Source: Bradyrhizobium sp. CCBAU 051011
Lineage (GTDB): Bacteria; Pseudomonadota; Alphaproteobacteria; Rhizobiales; Xanthobacteraceae
Length of the DNA: 64,000 nucleotides
NCBI RefSeq assembly: GCF_009930815.1
Contig: NZ_CP022222.1
Coordinates: forward strand, 5,126,501 to 5,190,500
Reading direction: 5' to 3'
Shown here: positions 1 through 9,055 of the stretch, one piece after another
Position numbering within the stretch: the stretch's first letter is position 1
Layout of the letters: every line of letters starts with the position of its first letter
The notes under the pieces: model-generated
What the model saw: the letters and a program-made list of their open reading frames with translations, nothing else
Databases searched by the model: none
What the model was told of the DNA's origin: nothing
Position numbers and translations under genes: made by a program

Positions 1-193
1 CCTCGGGGCCTCGGCCCATGCCGATACCGCGGATTGCGATATCGCGGTCGGAGATCATGCCGACCAGACGGTCGTTGTCGGTGACGGGCAGCAACCCGAC
101 ACCGAGCGCCGCCATCGCCTGCGCGGCGTCCTTCAGGGTGTCATCGGGGGTGCAGAGTTGGACCTCGGATGTCATCACATCGGAAACTTTCAT
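1..193 (-). CDS. CBS-domain protein, N-terminal part (cut by window edge)
   Basis: Reading leftward from the ATG at 193 gives about 64 residues beginning MKVSDVMTSEV and running off the window. The segment with GVGLLPVTDNDRLVGMISDRD is split here as GVGLLPVTDND and LVGMISDRDI, the classic strand-helix pattern of a first CBS motif. CBS pairs bind adenine nucleotides and usually act as sensors or regulatory modules. A small stand-alone CBS protein is likely, but the C-terminal half is not visible, so a fusion to another domain cannot be excluded. Confidence 0.85.
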   Translation of the reverse strand, partial: MKVSDVMTSEVQLCTPDDTLKDAAQAMAALGVGLLPVTDNDRLVGMISDRDIAIRGIGMGRGPE

Positions 194-324
194 ATGCCTC
201 TCCGTTTGCCGGTTGCTTCACCCGCTAACAGGCACCGCAGGTCGCCGTTCCCGTGAAACACATGAAATATTCAGGCAGTGCTGGAGAGACTTCGGACCGC
301 ACCCGAAGCCTCCCCTCAATTGTC

Positions 325-648
325 TTACCAGCGGTTGCTGTCGATGCCGACGCCCACGCTGACGCCGGGTGCTCGAATGCCGACGCCGCCTCGCGGTTCG
401 TCCCAGTCGCGATAGCGTCGATGTTCGATATAGCGCTCGCGCGGCGCATAAGCATAGGAATCGCGCACGATCACGCGACTGCCGCCGCGGGTGCGATAGC
501 ATCGTCCATCTTCGTCACAGACCATGCGGACCTGCTGTATCAGATCGGAGTTGGTGTATTCGTTCTCGGTGTAGACGTCAGTCGCATTTGCGCTGCCGGC
601 CAGGAGTGCGCCCGCGCCGGCCAGCAGGCCGATTGCAATCTTCCTCAT
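325..648 (-). CDS. Small secreted protein of unknown function
   Basis: This 107-residue protein starts MRKIAIGLLAGAGALLAGSA, a clear Sec signal peptide with cleavage expected after SANA. The mature part is rich in Arg and Tyr, with one Cys pair (about residues 44 and 50) and a glycine/valine-rich tail ending GVGIDSNRW. A purine-rich AGGAGGAA stretch lies just upstream of the ATG (RBS). Similar small periplasmic proteins occur in Bradyrhizobium-type genomes, but I do not recognise a characterised family. It shares a 191-bp divergent intergenic region with the DUF1236 gene at 840. Confidence 0.7.
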   Translation of the reverse strand: MRKIAIGLLAGAGALLAGSANATDVYTENEYTNSDLIQQVRMVCDEDGRCYRTRGGSRVIVRDSYAYAPRERYIEHRRYRDWDEPRGGVGIRAPGVSVGVGIDSNRW

Positions 649-839
649 AAGTTCCTCCTCATTCGAATGCTGCCCTACGGGGGCTCAAAGCATCGCCCCC
701 GCTTTGGTTCCGGCAGTGAGTGGAACGATCGGGAGGTTCCGGAAGGTTGGGGCCCGCGAGCCGGCGGAACGGCGCTGAGCCGCGCCGGGTTAGTCCGGCG
801 GTGACACAAATCTTCCAAGAACGGAACAAGGAGCGGAAC

Positions 840-1982
840 ATGAAACATAGTCTTTTGGCCGGCGCCGTCGCCGGACTGATGCTGGGCACAAGCGCATTCG
901 CGCAATCGCCGAGCGATCAACAAAGAACCAATGCTCCATCCGCGCAAAGCCAGTCGCCCAAGGCGTCGCCATCACCTTCGACCCGACAAAATACCGAAGG
1001 CGGTAGTTCGAACGCGCAGCCACCGCCGACCAATGCGACGGCCGATTCGCCACGTCCGCAGGCCCAGTCAAATCAGCCAGCCGCGACACCGCAGGCGAGA
1101 TCCGATGGCAATACAGCCAACCCGCCGGCGCAGCAGCAGCAGGCTCAGCAACCTTCGCAGCAACCGTCACAGGCGCAATCGGCTCAACAGCCGAGCTCGT
1201 CCTCGCAACCTTCGCAGGCGCAGACCAATACGGCCCCACCGGCCAATAACCAGTCGACAAGCACGCAGCCATCGACCGGTCCGACGAATGCGACCAACAA
1301 TGCACCGAGCACCGGGTCTGCCCAGGGTTCGACCAATACAGCGGCTCAGCCTTCGAACACGCAGACCAACGCCGCGCAGTCGCGGACGAACGTCAACGTC
1401 TCGGCCAATCTGACGGAGAGTCAGCGCACCCGCGTCAGCACATCCATCAGCCGGCTGAACGCCAGGCCGGTAACCAACGTCAACTTCTCATTGTCGGTGG
1501 GCACGGTCGTGCCCCGCAATGTGCATTTCCGGCCGCTGCCGGCTGACGTGGTCGAGGTGATGCCGCAATATCGCGGCTACAACTTCATCGTGGTTCGCGA
1601 GGACATCGTGATCATCGAACCCTCGACCTACAAGATCGTCGACGTGCTGCCGCGCGGCGGCCGATCGACCGCGGCTGCGCCGGCACCGCGCAAGTCGACT
1701 TTCTCGGACAGCGAACGGGACGTCGTTCGCAAGCATGCGCGCTCGTCGAGGACGGAGCAGCGTTCGAACAGGGTCGAGCAGCGCACCACGGGCAGCGCGA
1801 CTTCCACGCGCATTCGCGTTGGCGATCGCCTGCCGGACTCGGTCGTGATCCGGTCATTCCCTGATGAGGTATATCGGGAATCTCCGCGGCTGCGGGAGTA
1901 TCGCTATATCGAGCGGGACGATCGGACCTACATCATCGAGCCCGGCGAACGCCGGATCATCGAGGAAATCGACGACGACTGA
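840..1982 (+). CDS. Secreted DUF1236-domain protein with long low-complexity linker
   Basis: The reading frame is open from 720, but the ATG at 840 begins a proper signal peptide (MKHSLLAGAVAGLMLGTSAF, cleavage after AFA) and follows a purine-rich RBS (AAGGAG), so I start there, giving 380 residues. Residues about 25-200 are a low-complexity region of Gln, Ser, Pro, Asn, Thr and Ala (runs such as QQQQAQQPSQQPSQAQ). Two DUF1236-like modules follow, around residues 205-270 and 330-375, each ending in a YxxIEP-type strand (IVIIEPSTYKIVD; YIIEPGERRIIEE). Location is periplasm or envelope; function is unknown. Confidence 0.8.
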   Translation: MKHSLLAGAVAGLMLGTSAFAQSPSDQQRTNAPSAQSQSPKASPSPSTRQNTEGGSSNAQPPPTNATADSPRPQAQSNQPAATPQARSDGNTANPPAQQQQAQQPSQQPSQAQSAQQPSSSSQPSQAQTNTAPPANNQSTSTQPSTGPTNATNNAPSTGSAQGSTNTAAQPSNTQTNAAQSRTNVNVSANLTESQRTRVSTSISRLNARPVTNVNFSLSVGTVVPRNVHFRPLPADVVEVMPQYRGYNFIVVREDIVIIEPSTYKIVDVLPRGGRSTAAAPAPRKSTFSDSERDVVRKHARSSRTEQRSNRVEQRTTGSATSTRIRVGDRLPDSVVIRSFPDEVYRESPRLREYRYIERDDRTYIIEPGERRIIEEIDDD

Positions 1983-2111
1983 CATGTAAATACGTCTAAA
2001 TATGTCGAGGAGGGAAGCGGCAGCGGCTGGATGGCCGCTTCTCTTCCTTGTGTCCGGTAGGCAACCAACCCGGCACTTCATGCGTTAGACCCGCATGGAG
2101 CAAGGATAACA

Positions 2112-2567
2112 ATGACCGCTGGACAAAAACCCCACATTTCTCACAACACTCTGATGCTCATCGGCGATGGACGAAAGGCGCTTTTCCTCCGCAACAAAGG
2201 CACTCCGCAGCGACTCAATCTCGAAGTCGAGCAGGTTCTCGAGCAGGAAAATCCGGCAACGCGCGAGCAGGGGACGGATCGTCCCGGCCGTTCCATCCAG
2301 AGCGTCGGCACGGCCCGAAGCGCAATGGAGCAGGCCGACTGGCATTACCTCGCAGAGGAGCGGTTCGCCGGCACCATTGCCGAAGCGCTCTATCGCCTGG
2401 CTCACGGCAACCACTTCGACAGACTGGTCGTCGTTGCGCCCGCGAAAGTGCTGGGCAATCTCCGGCAGGCTTTTCATGCCGAAGTGGCGGAGCGCATCGT
2501 CGCCGAAGTTCCGAAGGAACTGACTTCTCATCCGATACCCGAGATCGAAAGGCTGATGGCGGCTTAG
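2112..2567 (+). CDS. Host attachment-type protein
   Basis: The 151-residue protein lacks a signal peptide and matches the host attachment protein family (HAP, first linked to plant-cell attachment in Agrobacterium). Family features seen are the N-terminal LMLIGDGRKALFLRN strand and nucleotide-like loop, a central HYLAEERFAGTIAEALYRLA helix, and a C-terminal VVVAPAKVLGNLRQ segment resembling archaeal eRF1/Pelota-like folds. The ATG follows GAGCAAGGATAACA. It stands alone, convergent with garD. The biochemical role of this family is not established. Confidence 0.8.
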   Translation: MTAGQKPHISHNTLMLIGDGRKALFLRNKGTPQRLNLEVEQVLEQENPATREQGTDRPGRSIQSVGTARSAMEQADWHYLAEERFAGTIAEALYRLAHGNHFDRLVVVAPAKVLGNLRQAFHAEVAERIVAEVPKELTSHPIPEIERLMAA

Positions 2568-2569
2568 CC

Positions 2570-2587
2570 GCCGTCAGCCATGACGGC
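2570..2587. terminator. Hairpin between convergent genes
   Basis: GCCGTCA at 2570-2576 and TGACGGC at 2581-2587 form a perfect 7-bp stem with a 4-nt loop (GCCA). It lies directly after the stop of the host-attachment gene and before the convergent end of garD. There is no T-run on either side, so bidirectional termination is an inference. Confidence 0.5.
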
Positions 2588-2603
2588 TCGCCCCTGCATC
2601 GCG

Positions 2604-4139
2604 TCAGGTCACCGGACCGGGATTGAACAGCGCCAGCGCGTTGGTCAGCTTCCAGTGCTCGGCCCAGGTCTCGCGGCCGCTCGCGACGTCGAGCATGAGG
2701 CGGAAGATCTCCCAGCCGACGTCCTCGATCGTGGCATCGCCGGTGGCGATGCTGCCGGCGTCGACGTCGATCAGATCGTGCCAGCGTTGCTTGAGCTCGC
2801 TGCGCGTCGACACCTTGATGACGGGGACGGCGGCAAGTCCATAGGGCGTGCCGCGGCCGGTGGTGAAGACGTGCAGCGTCATGCCCGAGGCAAGCTGCAG
2901 CGTGCCGCAGACAAAATCGCTGGCCGGGGTAGCCGCAAAAATCAGCCCTTTTTCCCGGACACGCTCGCCCGGCGCCAGCACGCCCGCGATCGGGCCGGTG
3001 CCGGACTTGATGACGGAGCCCATCGCCTTCTCGACGATGTTGGAGAGGCCGCCTTTCTTGTTGCCCGGCGTGGTGTTGGCGCTGCGGTCGGCCTCGCCGC
3101 CGGCGAGATAGCGGTCATACCAGGCCATCTCGCGCACCAGTGCATCCGCCACCTCCTGGTTCGCCGCACGTGGCGTCAGCAGATGGATGGCGTCGCGTAC
3201 CTCCGTAACTTCGGAGAACATCACGGTGGCGCCGGCACGAACCAGAAGATCGGCGGCGAAGCCGAGTGCCGGATTGGCTGTTACCCCCGAGAACGCATCG
3301 CTGCCGCCGCATTGCATGCCGACCACCAGCGCCGAGGCCGGGCAGGTCTCGCGGCGGCGCTGGTCCAATATCTTGAGGCGCGCGTCGGCCATCTGCACGA
3401 TGTCCTCGACGATTTCGCCGAAGCCGGTGAGGCCTTCATCCTGCATCCGCATGATTTCGTCATCGGCGATCATGCCCTCGGGCAGCAGCAGTTCGGGTTG
3501 CAGCTTCTCGCAACCGAGGCCGACGATCATCACCTCGCCGCCGAAATTGGGATTGCGGGCCAGGTTCTGCAGCGTGCGGATCGGCACCGCGGCGCCCGGC
3601 GCGTTGATCGCGACCCCGCAGCCATAGGCATGCGTGACAGCCACGACGTCGTCGACGTTGGGATATTTCGGCAGCAGTTCCTTGCGAATCCGCTCCAGCG
3701 CAAACTCGACCGTGCCGGCGACGCATTGCACGCTGGTCGAGATCGCGAGGATGTTGCGGGTGCCGACCGAACCGTCGGCATTGCGATAGCCTTCGAACGT
3801 GTAGCCTTCCAGCGGCGGCAGCCGGATCGCGCCGCCATTCGGCTGCGGCAGATTGTCGAAGGAGGGCGCATCGGGCATCTGCACCAGCGATTCCTTGACC
3901 CAGCTACCTCTGGCGATCGGCGCTGCGGCATGGCCGATGACCTCGCCGTAGCGGCGAATGGCTTCGTCCTTGCCGATGTCGGCGAGGGCAACCTTGTGGC
4001 CCTGCGGAATCTGTTCGATCAGCCGCAAGCCGCAGGCAAATTCGGCACCCGGATGCAGACCGCCGCGGTTCGCGACAATCGCGACGTTATCGTCCGCATG
4101 CATGCGGATGTAGAGCGGTTTCGCGGCGGCGGGCTGCAT
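2604..4139 (-). CDS. garD: Galactarate dehydratase
   Basis: This 511-residue protein is collinear with E. coli GarD. An N-terminal SAF domain (residues about 10-80, with NVAIV and IPQGHKVAL) is followed by the catalytic domain with [49 protein letters not shown] and [10 protein letters not shown], and it ends in the family tail FNPGPVT. It dehydrates galactarate to 5-dehydro-4-deoxyglucarate, the substrate of KdgD encoded at 17.0-17.9 kb. Altronate dehydratase (UxaA) is the nearest alternative, but the motif-by-motif match and the C-terminus favour GarD. It is divergent from the YtfQ-type transporter operon across about 300 bp. Confidence 0.88.
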   Translation of the reverse strand: MQPAAAKPLYIRMHADDNVAIVANRGGLHPGAEFACGLRLIEQIPQGHKVALADIGKDEAIRRYGEVIGHAAAPIARGSWVKESLVQMPDAPSFDNLPQPNGGAIRLPPLEGYTFEGYRNADGSVGTRNILAISTSVQCVAGTVEFALERIRKELLPKYPNVDDVVAVTHAYGCGVAINAPGAAVPIRTLQNLARNPNFGGEVMIVGLGCEKLQPELLLPEGMIADDEIMRMQDEGLTGFGEIVEDIVQMADARLKILDQRRRETCPASALVVGMQCGGSDAFSGVTANPALGFAADLLVRAGATVMFSEVTEVRDAIHLLTPRAANQEVADALVREMAWYDRYLAGGEADRSANTTPGNKKGGLSNIVEKAMGSVIKSGTGPIAGVLAPGERVREKGLIFAATPASDFVCGTLQLASGMTLHVFTTGRGTPYGLAAVPVIKVSTRSELKQRWHDLIDVDAGSIATGDATIEDVGWEIFRLMLDVASGRETWAEHWKLTNALALFNPGPVT

Positions 4140-4447
4140 ATCGAATCCTCAAGCTACTGGCGGCGTCAGACCAACGCGTAACTGCGCCGCATGCGTCGGG
4201 CAATCAAGAGTCAAACCGCCGGTGCGATCAAGCGGCCGCCGGGCCGGGAAGTCGTCGCATAGAGGGAGCAGAGCGAGGCTCACGAGGGAGTGGCGGTCGG
4301 AACCAAATAGTCAAATAATATGACTAGTCAGCGTCCATCTTCCGTGAAATATTGCCCGCGCTGCCGCCAACGGACAGCAAAAAAGGTGCCCTGATACCGA
4401 ATTTGGGGATGCAGGCACCCTGAACAACATTTGGGAGAATGCGCCTC
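4140..4447. promoter_or_regulatory. Divergent control region between garD and the ytfQ operon
   Basis: This is a gene-free stretch of about 308 bp. It contains an A/T-rich island around 4300-4330 with palindromic elements (listed separately), the most promoter-like segment here. Further right, GGTGCC at 4385-4390 and GGCACC at 4414-4419 form a 6-bp inverted repeat with a 23-nt spacer in the untranslated leader before the binding-protein gene. No small ORF with a convincing ribosome site was seen. Confidence 0.45.
4308..4330. promoter_or_regulatory. Palindromic candidate operator (TGACTAGTCA)
   Basis: TGACTAGTCA at 4321-4330 is a perfect 10-bp palindrome. An inverted half-site, TAGTCA, at 4308-4313 pairs with TGACTA at 4321-4326 across 7 nt. 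It sits about 115-140 bp upstream of the ytfQ-type gene and between divergent operons. A GntR regulator is encoded in the operon (9052-9828), so autoregulation through this site is plausible but unproven. Confidence 0.4.
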
Positions 4448-5413
4448 ATGACCTCCAAAGCCCTTCTTGCGGCCACTGCGCTGGTCGCTCTCACCCTCGC
4501 ACTGCCCGCGACTGCCGCCGAACTCACCGTCGGCTTTTCCCAGATCGGCTCCGAATCCGGCTGGCGGGCGGCGGAAACCTCGGTCTCCAAATCGGAGGCC
4601 ACCAAGCGCAAGGTCACGCTCAAGATCGCGGACGCCCAGCAGAAGCAGGAGAACCAGATCAAAGCGATCCGCTCCTTCATCGCCCAGGGCGTCGACGCCA
4701 TCTTCCTCGCGCCTGTCGTGTCGAGCGGCTGGGATGCGGTGTTGAAGGAGGCCAAGGAAGCCAAGATTCCGGTCGTGCTGCTCGACCGTGACATCGATCC
4801 GTCGGGCAAGGAGCTTTATCTCACCGCCGTCACCTCGGACAGCGTGCACGAAGGCGCGGTCGCTGGCGAATGGCTGGCGAAGGCGGTGGCCGGCAAGGCG
4901 TGCAACGTCGTCGAGCTGCAGGGCACGGTGGGCGCCAGCGTCGCGACCAACCGCAAGAAGGGTTTTGACAGCGTGGTCGCCAAGAACGCCAACCTCAAGG
5001 TGGTGCGCAGCCAGACCGGCGACTTCACCCGCGCCAAGGGCAAGGAGGTGATGGAAAGCTTCATCAAGGCCGAAGGCGGCGGCAAGAATATCTGCGCGGT
5101 CTATGCCCACAACGACGACATGATGGTTGGCGCGATCCAGGCGATGAAGGAGGCCGGCCTCAAGCCGGGCAAGGACATCCTGACGGTGTCGATCGACGCG
5201 GTGCCTGACATCTTCAAGGCGATCGCGGCCGGAGAGGCCAATGCGACCGTCGAGCTGACGCCGAACATGGCGGGTCCGGCGCTCGACGCCATCATGGCCT
5301 ACAAGGCGAAGGGAACGGTCCCGCCGAAGTGGATCCAGACGGAATCGAAGCTCTATACGGCCGCCGACGATCCGCAGAAGATCTACGACAGCAAGAAAGG
5401 CCTGGGCTACTGA
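4448..5413 (+). CDS. ytfQ: Sugar ABC transporter, periplasmic binding protein (YtfQ type)
   Basis: The mature region is nearly collinear with E. coli YtfQ, the galactofuranose-binding protein: VGFSQIGSESGWRAAET, QQKQENQIKAIRSF, VDAIFLAPVV, LLDRDI, VELQGTVGASVA, QTGDFTRAKGKEVMESFIKA, VYAHNDDMM, and a tail ending GLGY. I prefer the ATG at 4448 because GGGAGA lies at a proper distance; an in-frame ATG at 4439 is almost on top of the ribosome site. Signal peptide residues 1-24 (ends ATAA). The true ligand here could be galactofuranose, galactopyranose or another aldose. First gene of a long operon. Confidence 0.88.
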   Translation: MTSKALLAATALVALTLALPATAAELTVGFSQIGSESGWRAAETSVSKSEATKRKVTLKIADAQQKQENQIKAIRSFIAQGVDAIFLAPVVSSGWDAVLKEAKEAKIPVVLLDRDIDPSGKELYLTAVTSDSVHEGAVAGEWLAKAVAGKACNVVELQGTVGASVATNRKKGFDSVVAKNANLKVVRSQTGDFTRAKGKEVMESFIKAEGGGKNICAVYAHNDDMMVGAIQAMKEAGLKPGKDILTVSIDAVPDIFKAIAAGEANATVELTPNMAGPALDAIMAYKAKGTVPPKWIQTESKLYTAADDPQKIYDSKKGLGY

Positions 5414-5425
5414 CCGTCCGGCCTT

Positions 5426-5465
5426 GTGCCGCCGGGTTTCAAGTCAGCCCCGGACCCGGCGGCAC
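5426..5465 (+). terminator. Strong intra-operon hairpin after the binding-protein gene
   Basis: GTGCCGCCGGGT at 5426-5437 is the exact reverse complement of ACCCGGCGGCAC at 5454-5465: a 12-bp perfect stem with a 16-nt loop, starting 12 nt after the ytfQ stop. No T-tract follows, so it more likely protects the upstream mRNA or attenuates than fully terminates, giving more binding protein than ATPase and permease. Confidence 0.6.
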
Positions 5466-5547
5466 CACCCTTCTCGACGAATCCGCCTCACAAGGCGAAC
5501 ATGCCAGGCGTTCGCCCGATGCGAACGTCGGTGGGAGCGATGCCGGC

Positions 5548-7080
5548 ATGAATGCAGCTTCCAGCCCTGGCCCGGCTCTGCTGGAAGTGCGGGGCATGAG
5601 CAAGAGTTTTGGCACGCTGCGCGCCCTGCAGGCGGTGGATTTCACCTTGCGGGCCGGCGAAATCCACGCGCTGCTCGGCGAGAACGGCGCAGGCAAGTCC
5701 ACTTTGATCAAGGCCGTGACGGGCGTCTTCCCACGTGACGCCGGTATTGTCAGGCTCGGCGGCGCCGAGGTGGCGCCACGCTCGGCCAAGGCCGCGGTCG
5801 ATGCGGGGATTGCGACCGTCTATCAGGAGGTCAATCTGCTCCAAAACCTGTCGGTGGCGCAAAACCTCTATCTCGGCAGGCAGCCGACGCGGTTCGGCCT
5901 GGTGCGCGAGGCCGAGATGCGCCGCCGCGCCACCGCGCTGCTCGCGGAATTCGATCTGCATATCGATGTCGCCGAGCCGCTGGGAAACTATTCGGTCGCG
6001 GTGCAGCACATCGCGGCAATTGCGCGTGCCGTCGACCAGTCGGCACGCGTGCTGATCCTCGACGAGCCGACAGCGAGCCTCGATCGCCACGAGGTGGAAA
6101 TCCTCTTCGCCGTGATGCGCAAGCTCGCTACGCGCGGGATCGGCGTCATCTTCGTCACGCATTTCCTCGATCAGGTCTACGAGATCTGCGACCGTATCAC
6201 GGTGCTGCGCAACGGCCGGCTGATCGGCGAGCGGACCACCGGCGAATTGCCGCGGATCGAATTGATCCGCATGATGCTCGGTCGCGAGCTTGCCGAGACG
6301 ACGAGTGAGCGCGCGGCAGCGCAGGCGCGGCAGGTAGGGGAGACCTGCGCGCGTTTCGAGGACTACGGCAAGGCCGGCTATGTCACACCATTCAATCTTG
6401 AGCTTCGTCGCGGCGAGGTGGTTGGGCTGGCCGGCCTGCTGGGGTCGGGCCGCACCGAGACTGCACGGCTGGTGTTTGGCGCCGAGCGCGCCGACAGCGG
6501 CAGCGCGACGGTCGAAGGCAAGCCGGTCCGGCTGCAATCGCCGCGTGATGCCGTCGCCCATGGCTTCGGCTATTGCCCGGAAGAGCGCAAGACCGACGGC
6601 ATCATTGCCGATCTCACCGTGCGCGAAAACATCGTGCTGGCGCTGCAGGCCAAGCGCGGCCTCGCAAAACCGCTGTCTCGCGCCGAGCAGGACGAGATCG
6701 CCATGCGTTTCATCCGGATGCTCGACATTCGCCCGCCGGAGCCGGAGCGGCCGATCGGGTTGTTGTCCGGCGGCAACCAGCAGAAGGTGCTGCTCGCCCG
6801 CTGGCTCGCCACCGCGCCGCGCGTTCTGGTGCTGGACGAGCCGACCCGCGGCATCGATGTCGGCGCTCACGCCGAGATCATTCGCCTGATCCGCGAACTC
6901 TGCGACGACGGCCTCGCGCTCCTGGTGATTTCCTCCGAGCTCGATGAGATCGTGACCTATTCCGATCGGGTAATCGTGCTGCGCGATCGCGCCCATGTTG
7001 ATGAGCTGGAAGGGGAAGCCATCGACGTCTCCAATATACTGGCGGCGATTGCCGCCGGTGCGGAAGCCGGGCAAGCATGA
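5548..7080 (+). CDS. ytfR: Sugar ABC transporter, duplicated ATPase (YtfR type)
   Basis: The frame is open upstream, but the ATG at 5548 follows GTGGGAG and begins the normal N-terminus (510 residues). Two tandem ATPase domains of the ribose/galactose import class are visible. The first has Walker A GENGAGKST and Walker B VLILDEPTASLD. The second has the degenerate Walker A of this class (GLLGSGRTE), signature LSGGNQQKV and Walker B VLVLDEPTRGID. It energises sugar import with YtfT/YjfF and overlaps ytfT by ATGA, implying translational coupling. Confidence 0.88.
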   Translation: MNAASSPGPALLEVRGMSKSFGTLRALQAVDFTLRAGEIHALLGENGAGKSTLIKAVTGVFPRDAGIVRLGGAEVAPRSAKAAVDAGIATVYQEVNLLQNLSVAQNLYLGRQPTRFGLVREAEMRRRATALLAEFDLHIDVAEPLGNYSVAVQHIAAIARAVDQSARVLILDEPTASLDRHEVEILFAVMRKLATRGIGVIFVTHFLDQVYEICDRITVLRNGRLIGERTTGELPRIELIRMMLGRELAETTSERAAAQARQVGETCARFEDYGKAGYVTPFNLELRRGEVVGLAGLLGSGRTETARLVFGAERADSGSATVEGKPVRLQSPRDAVAHGFGYCPEERKTDGIIADLTVRENIVLALQAKRGLAKPLSRAEQDEIAMRFIRMLDIRPPEPERPIGLLSGGNQQKVLLARWLATAPRVLVLDEPTRGIDVGAHAEIIRLIRELCDDGLALLVISSELDEIVTYSDRVIVLRDRAHVDELEGEAIDVSNILAAIAAGAEAGQA

Positions 7081-8075
7081 TGCCAGGACTGTTGCAAAGA
7101 CTGCTGCAAAGCCGAGGCCTTGCCCAGATCGTCGCCTTGCTGGTGATCCTTGCAATTGACCGGGCCGTCTCGCCGCAATTCTTCGATTTGCGGATGCAGG
7201 ACGGACGGCTGTTCGGCAGCCTGATCGACGTCCTCAACCGCGGCGCACCCGTCGCGCTGCTGGCGCTCGGGATGGTGCTGGTTATCGCGACGCGGGGCAT
7301 CGACCTGTCGGTGGGTGCGGTGATGGCTATATCAGGCGCCATTGCCGCCAGTCTCGCCGACGCGTACGGCCTGCCGCTCGCGCTCGCCGCCGCGCTCGGC
7401 GCCGGGTTGTTGTGCGGGCTGTGGAATGGCTTCCTTGTTGCGGTGCTCGGCATCCAGCCGATCGTCGCGACCCTGATCCTGATGGTGGCGGGACGCGGCG
7501 TCGCGCAGCTCATTACCGAGGGGCGGATCGTCACCTTCACCGCGCCCGATCTTGTCTGGCTCGGCAATGGCGCCGTGCTCGGTGTGCCGACGCCGGTCGC
7601 GGTCGTGCTGGGCATGCTGATCATCACCGGCGCGGTGGTCCGTGGCTCGGCGCTCGGTCTGTTGATCGAGGCGACCGGCGGCAACGCAAGGGCGAGCGAA
7701 CTGGCCGGCATTGGCACGCGCGCGATGATCCTCGCGGTCTATGTCTGGTGCGGCCTGTGCGCGGCGCTCGCCGGCGTGATCGCCGCCGCCGACATCATGG
7801 GCGCCGACGCCAACAATGCCGGGCTCTGGCTCGAACTCGACGCCATTCTGGCGGTCGTGATCGGCGGCACCTCGCTGTTCGGCGGACGCTTCAGCCTGAT
7901 ACTGGCAATGGTCGGTGCGCTGATCATCCAGGCGATGAACACCGGCATTCTGCTGTCGGGCTATCCGCCGGAGTTCAATCTCCTCGTGAAGGCGGCCGTC
8001 GTGCTTGTCGTCCTGCTGCTGCAATCGCCGCGCTTCGCCAATGCCGGGGCCGTGCTGGGGAGGACGCGCCAATGA
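7077..8075 (+). CDS. ytfT: Sugar ABC transporter permease (YtfT type)
   Basis: This 332-residue integral membrane protein has about eight to ten hydrophobic segments and belongs to the ribose/xylose/galactose permease family (BPD_transp_2). The family sequences GMVLVIATRGIDLSVGAVMA and VIGGTSLFGGR are present. It overlaps ytfR upstream and yjfF downstream by ATGA. Together with YjfF it should form the heteromeric channel for the YtfQ-type binding protein. Confidence 0.85.
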   Translation: MMPGLLQRLLQSRGLAQIVALLVILAIDRAVSPQFFDLRMQDGRLFGSLIDVLNRGAPVALLALGMVLVIATRGIDLSVGAVMAISGAIAASLADAYGLPLALAAALGAGLLCGLWNGFLVAVLGIQPIVATLILMVAGRGVAQLITEGRIVTFTAPDLVWLGNGAVLGVPTPVAVVLGMLIITGAVVRGSALGLLIEATGGNARASELAGIGTRAMILAVYVWCGLCAALAGVIAAADIMGADANNAGLWLELDAILAVVIGGTSLFGGRFSLILAMVGALIIQAMNTGILLSGYPPEFNLLVKAAVVLVVLLLQSPRFANAGAVLGRTRQ

Positions 8076-9055
8076 GAGGGCTGCCGCCGGTTGCGATCAC
8101 GGCCATTGTCTTCGTCGTCGGATTTGCGCTCTGTACGGTGCAATTCCCCAATTTCGCGTCTACCCGGGTGGCGGCCAATCTGCTGACCGACAATGCCTTC
8201 CTCGGCATCGTCGCCACCGGCATGACGTTTGTGATTATTTCCGGCGGCATCGACCTGTCGGTCGGTTCGGTGATCGGCTTCACCACCGTGTTCGTCGCGC
8301 TGGCGATCGAGCGCCTCGGCGTGCCGCCGCTGGTCGCTTTCGCCGCAATTCTGCTGCTGTGCGCCGCCTTTGGCGCGGCCATGGGTGCCATCATCCATTT
8401 CTTCGACATGCCGCCTTTCATCGTCACGCTGGCCGGCATGTTCCTCGCCCGTGGCGCCAGCTTCCTGATGTCGACGGAATCGACGCCGATATCAGCGCCG
8501 CTCTATTCGACGGTGTCGGATTTCGCGCTGCGACTGCCCGGGGGAGGCCGGCTCACCGCCATCGCCCTCATCATGCTTGCGGTGGTCGCGGCCGGAGCGG
8601 TGCTGCTGCACTTCACCCGCTTCGGGGCCAACGTCTACGCGCTTGGCGGCAGCCGGGCGACCACGGCGCTGATGGGCATTCCGGTCGGATCGATGACGGT
8701 GCGCATCTATATGCTGTCGAGCGTGCTTGCCGGGCTCGCCGGCATCGTGTTCTCCTTCTACACGGCGGCGGGCTATTCCCTGTCGGCCGTCGGCGTCGAA
8801 CTCGATTCGATCGCGGCCGTGGTGATCGGAGGCACCCTGCTGACCGGTGGCCAGGGCTCGGTGGTCGGCACATTGCTCGGCGTGCTGATTCAGGGCCTGA
8901 TCCAGACCTACATCAATTTCGATGGAACCCTGTCGAGCTGGTGGACCAAGATCGTGACCGGTATCCTGCTTTTCGCTTTCATCGCCTTGCAGCAGGCCAT
9001 GCTCGGCATCGCCCGCCGCGCCGGCTCCCGCAAGGCAGGAGTCCTGAAATCATGA
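8072..9055 (+). CDS. yjfF: Sugar ABC transporter permease (YjfF type)
   Basis: The open frame extends upstream, but the start is the ATG at 8072, which overlaps the ytfT stop as ATGA and gives the expected N-terminal membrane helix (327 residues). It carries family signatures GMTFVIISGGIDLSVGSVIG and VVIGGTLLTGGQGSV. It is the second permease of the same transporter, as in E. coli ytfQRT-yjfF. The gene is coupled by ATGA to the following regulator gene. Confidence 0.85.
   Translation: MRGLPPVAITAIVFVVGFALCTVQFPNFASTRVAANLLTDNAFLGIVATGMTFVIISGGIDLSVGSVIGFTTVFVALAIERLGVPPLVAFAAILLLCAAFGAAMGAIIHFFDMPPFIVTLAGMFLARGASFLMSTESTPISAPLYSTVSDFALRLPGGGRLTAIALIMLAVVAAGAVLLHFTRFGANVYALGGSRATTALMGIPVGSMTVRIYMLSSVLAGLAGIVFSFYTAAGYSLSAVGVELDSIAAVVIGGTLLTGGQGSVVGTLLGVLIQGLIQTYINFDGTLSSWWTKIVTGILLFAFIALQQAMLGIARRAGSRKAGVLKS

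Noticed and set aside
2580..4181. 533-codon plus-strand ORF opposite garD
   Set aside because: It is a shadow of garD: high third-position GC keeps the antisense frame open, the protein is His/Gly/Arg-biased, and no family features are seen.
5488..7155. 555-codon minus-strand ORF opposite ytfR
   Set aside because: Antisense shadow of a well-supported ABC ATPase gene with an unnatural composition.
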